Of a stretch of 6,185 nt of DNA, positions 5,625-6,185 are shown one piece after another. The stretch comes from Candidatus Bathyarchaeota archaeon (GTDB lineage: Archaea; Thermoproteota; Bathyarchaeia; TCS64), in NCBI GenBank assembly GCA_020697635.1, contig JAEHCT010000085.1, forward strand, positions 1 to 6,185. The letters run 5' to 3'. The translations under genes were made by a program, and so were the position numbers. Numbering within the stretch: the first letter of the stretch is position 1; every line of letters starts with the position of its first letter. The notes below the pieces were generated by a model, which had not been told where the DNA came from, ran no database searches, and saw only the letters and a list, made by a program, of their open reading frames with translations.

Positions 5625-6185
5625 TTATGAGCGCTTGATGGCTCCGAAGTAGACTGCAACCGCTACGCTCGCGATGGCGACGACGACTGCGCCGTACATC
5701 ATCATCTTCGTGGTACTCAGGTTCACCTGTAGGTCTCTGTAGTCTTCGTATAGGCCGTCGTACTGGTCCTGAAGATCTTCGAGGGCCTCCGAGTTAGGCG
5801 GGTTTTCCAGCATGTCGTTGTAGTCTTCCAGTAGATCATTGTAACTCTGTTCGATCTCTAAGTTCTGTGTCTGTAGATTGGTGATTTCATCACTCAACGT
5901 GTTGATCTGGTTACTCAGCGTCAAAAAGTCCGACGTGATCTTGTCGTAGTCGAGTATCTGGAACTGTTTCGCTGCCTCGATCGTGCCGTCTATGCTTAGC
6001 TCAACGGTCCATACGCCTTGCTTGTTAGCAGCTGTGGTCCCATCGATGTTTAATGAGTTGAAGACGATGCCCCACTCCTTCCCCTCAAGTTGGACCACGT
6101 CAACGGCTCTGTTTTTGTAGGTGCTCTCATCGGGATCTTTCCATAGCACCCTCATGCTGAGGTCTGTCGGAGGATCACTGATATT
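5625..6185 (-). CDS. Probable surface protein: coiled coils with a C-terminal membrane anchor (5' end cut by window edge)
   Basis: No known family recognised. The frame stays open through the right edge: ten codons (NISDPPTDLS) precede the first ATG at 6155, so the true start lies outside and that Met is probably internal. Numbered from it, residues 1-70 look like a beta-rich, Ig-like domain (GVWTVELSIDGTIEAAKQFQ). Two helical coiled-coil stretches follow, about 71-117 and 123-148, separated by a helix-breaking NPPNS. Both are rich in Asp, Glu, Gln and Tyr with similar repeats (YNDLLEDYNDML; YDGLYEDYRDLQ). The end is one transmembrane helix (MMYGAVVVAIASVAVAVYF, 152-170) and a basic tail, GAIKRS. 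Positive residues inside predict the body outside the cell, which would need a signal peptide beyond the window. The likely role is a stalk-like, membrane-anchored surface or S-layer-associated protein; function unknown. It is transcribed separately from the operon. Confidence 0.75.
   Translation of the reverse strand, partial: NISDPPTDLSMRVLWKDPDESTYKNRAVDVVQLEGKEWGIVFNSLNIDGTTAANKQGVWTVELSIDGTIEAAKQFQILDYDKITSDFLTLSNQINTLSDEITNLQTQNLEIEQSYNDLLEDYNDMLENPPNSEALEDLQDQYDGLYEDYRDLQVNLSTTKMMMYGAVVVAIASVAVAVYFGAIKRS

Noticed and set aside
1..6185. CRISPR array, insertion sequence, tRNA or rRNA
   Set aside because: I saw no spaced direct repeats, transposase motifs, terminal inverted repeats, cloverleaf or rRNA-like stretch; coding and short promoter gaps account for the whole window.

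Overview
The window looks archaeal, most likely from the TACK/Thermoproteota side (for example a Bathyarchaeia- or Nitrososphaeria-like lineage), but the phylum is an inference. The reasons are a two-histidine ADP-forming acyl-CoA synthetase, an F420-type FrhB oxidoreductase, TATA-like boxes at archaeal distances from start codons, anti-SD-type GAGGGTG/GTGAT sites, an oligo-T stop signal, and a surface-type protein anchored at its C-terminus. TTG start codons dominate: four genes can only sensibly begin with TTG.

Layout. (1) Positions 2-1102 (minus): the N-terminal 367 codons of an acetate/acyl-CoA ligase (ADP-forming), cut by the left edge. (2) 1103-1248: a divergent AT-rich promoter region with a 10-bp palindrome. 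(3) 1249-2301 (plus): a complete 350-residue FrhB/FpoF-like F420 oxidoreductase with two N-terminal 4Fe-4S clusters. It converges on the next gene with a 12-bp overlap of coding ends. (4) 2290-5554 (minus): a tight three-gene operon, read right to left: a D-2-hydroxyacid (phosphoglycerate-type) dehydrogenase, an LsrK-like FGGY sugar kinase, and a FucA-like class II aldolase. The kinase reading frame is broken by a single in-frame TAA just after its conserved GG/WAQI ATP-site motif, and homology continues in the same frame straight after it. (5) 5555-5624: the operon promoter with a 10-bp palindrome, and the oligo-T stop signal of the next gene. (6) 5625-6185 (minus): the C-terminal part of a probable surface protein (beta-type domain, two coiled-coil segments, one transmembrane anchor), cut by the right edge.

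How the genes may work together. The operon has the shape of a sugar or deoxysugar disposal route: the kinase phosphorylates a ketose, the aldolase splits the ketose phosphate into DHAP and an aldehyde, and the dehydrogenase handles a 2-hydroxy/2-keto acid. No isomerase or transporter is present, so the substrate cannot be named. The CoA ligase (ATP and acid from acyl-CoA) and the F420 protein (electron transfer) are divergent neighbours and may belong to general fermentative energy metabolism. I see no CRISPR, mobile element, tRNA or rRNA. The strongest anomaly is the nonsense codon in the kinase.
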